Source: an uncultured Muribaculaceae bacterium (GTDB lineage Bacteria > Bacteroidota > Bacteroidia > Bacteroidales > Muribaculaceae). Taken from it: a stretch of DNA of 59,969 bases. The notes beneath the pieces were generated by a model. The model worked only from the letters and a program-made list of their open reading frames with translations, had not been told where the DNA came from and searched no databases. This document shows positions 59,918 through 59,969 of the stretch, one piece after another (within the stretch, counting starts at the first letter, position 1; the number at the start of each line of letters is the position of its first letter). Location of the stretch: positions 1 through 59,969 of the forward strand of contig CAJTSR010000017.1 of the NCBI GenBank assembly GCA_910579035.1, in the 5' to 3' direction. Made by a program: the position numbers and the translations under genes.

Positions 59918-59969
59918 TCAAAGACTTCACCTTTCGGTGTAAGTCGGTATTTGAAAATACTACAACCAA

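Noticed and set aside
1..59969. Transposon or genomic island bounded by the terminal inverted repeats
   Set aside because: The block holds rpoD, rpoZ, bamD, surA, tsaB/tsaC and tRNA genes and no transposase or integrase; the repeats also lack target-site duplications that I can see.
1..59969. CRISPR array or riboswitch
   Set aside because: No regularly spaced repeats occur, and no leader shows a recognisable riboswitch core; hairpins found are terminators or unexplained dyads.

Overview
The window is a chromosomal segment of a Bacteroidales bacterium, most likely a Muribaculaceae-type gut organism with fairly high G+C. The evidence is a SusC/SusD pair with an ECF sigma/FecR switch, a 286-residue primary sigma factor, a Bacteroidetes-type RpoZ, an OstA-like protein paired with SurA, a XusABC-like siderophore locus, and promoters of the Bacteroidetes TTTG-N19/20-TAnnTTTG type. 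I see no insertion sequence, prophage, integrase or CRISPR array. Core genes (rpoD, bamD, rpoZ, tsaB/tsaC, two tRNA-Val) run through the block, so it is not a mobile island. An approximately 125-bp repeat lies in inverted orientation at the two ends, starting at base 1 on the left and ending 52 bases from the right edge. Either the assembly broke at dispersed repeats or the repeats really flank the block.

Layout. 0.1-12.8 kb (minus): serine hydrolase, ECF sigma, FecR anti-sigma, SusC with STN domain, SusD, a beta-propeller lipoprotein and a large N-acetylmuramoyl-L-alanine amidase, together a regulated uptake locus whose enzyme cuts peptidoglycan rather than glycan. 13.0-18.5 kb (plus): a cysteine-rich Spy/CpxP-like protein, then TonB receptor, DUF4374 lipoprotein and PepSY membrane protein resembling XusABC. 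18.4-26.4 kb: CLC channel/antiporter; TsaB-TsaC-initiating sugar phosphotransferase operon; YicC; an unknown secreted protein; BamD; RpoZ. 26.4-32.9 kb (minus): Wza, Wzc, LegB-like dehydratase, ATP-grasp protein and NeuB/LegI-like synthase, joining polysaccharide export to nonulosonic-acid synthesis. 33.1 kb: a uracil-DNA-glycosylase-family gene. 33.7-40.3 kb (minus): transglutaminase, SH3-NlpC/P60 peptidase, dipeptide epimerase, glutamine-synthetase-family enzyme and DcaP-like porin, which read as a peptidoglycan-peptide salvage operon.

40.5-48.1 kb: small lipoproteins, two identical tRNA-Val(TAC) genes, DUF169 and CotH-like proteins, and a 1243-residue C10 (streptopain) protease with BspA-like repeats. 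48.2-51.4 kb (minus): SurA and OstA-like envelope biogenesis pair. 51.5-56.5 kb (plus): an alanine-rich helical protein, then a complete transcription unit with its own promoter and terminator encoding an alpha/beta hydrolase, a membrane-anchored MurF-like ligase, a long Ddl-type ligase and a CpsB/YwqE-type PHP phosphatase. 56.5-59.7 kb (minus): RpoD and a NatA/NatB-type ABC exporter.

The common theme is the cell envelope: peptidoglycan cutting, peptide salvage and D-Ala-D-Ala-type ligation, surface polysaccharide and nonulosonate synthesis, and outer-membrane protein/LPS assembly. The best candidates for something undescribed are the hydrolase/membrane-MurF/Ddl/CpsB unit, the LegB/ATP-grasp/NeuB module, and the sigma/FecR/SusCD/amidase locus. 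No gene-free stretch exceeds 300 bases; the longest is 40259-40551.
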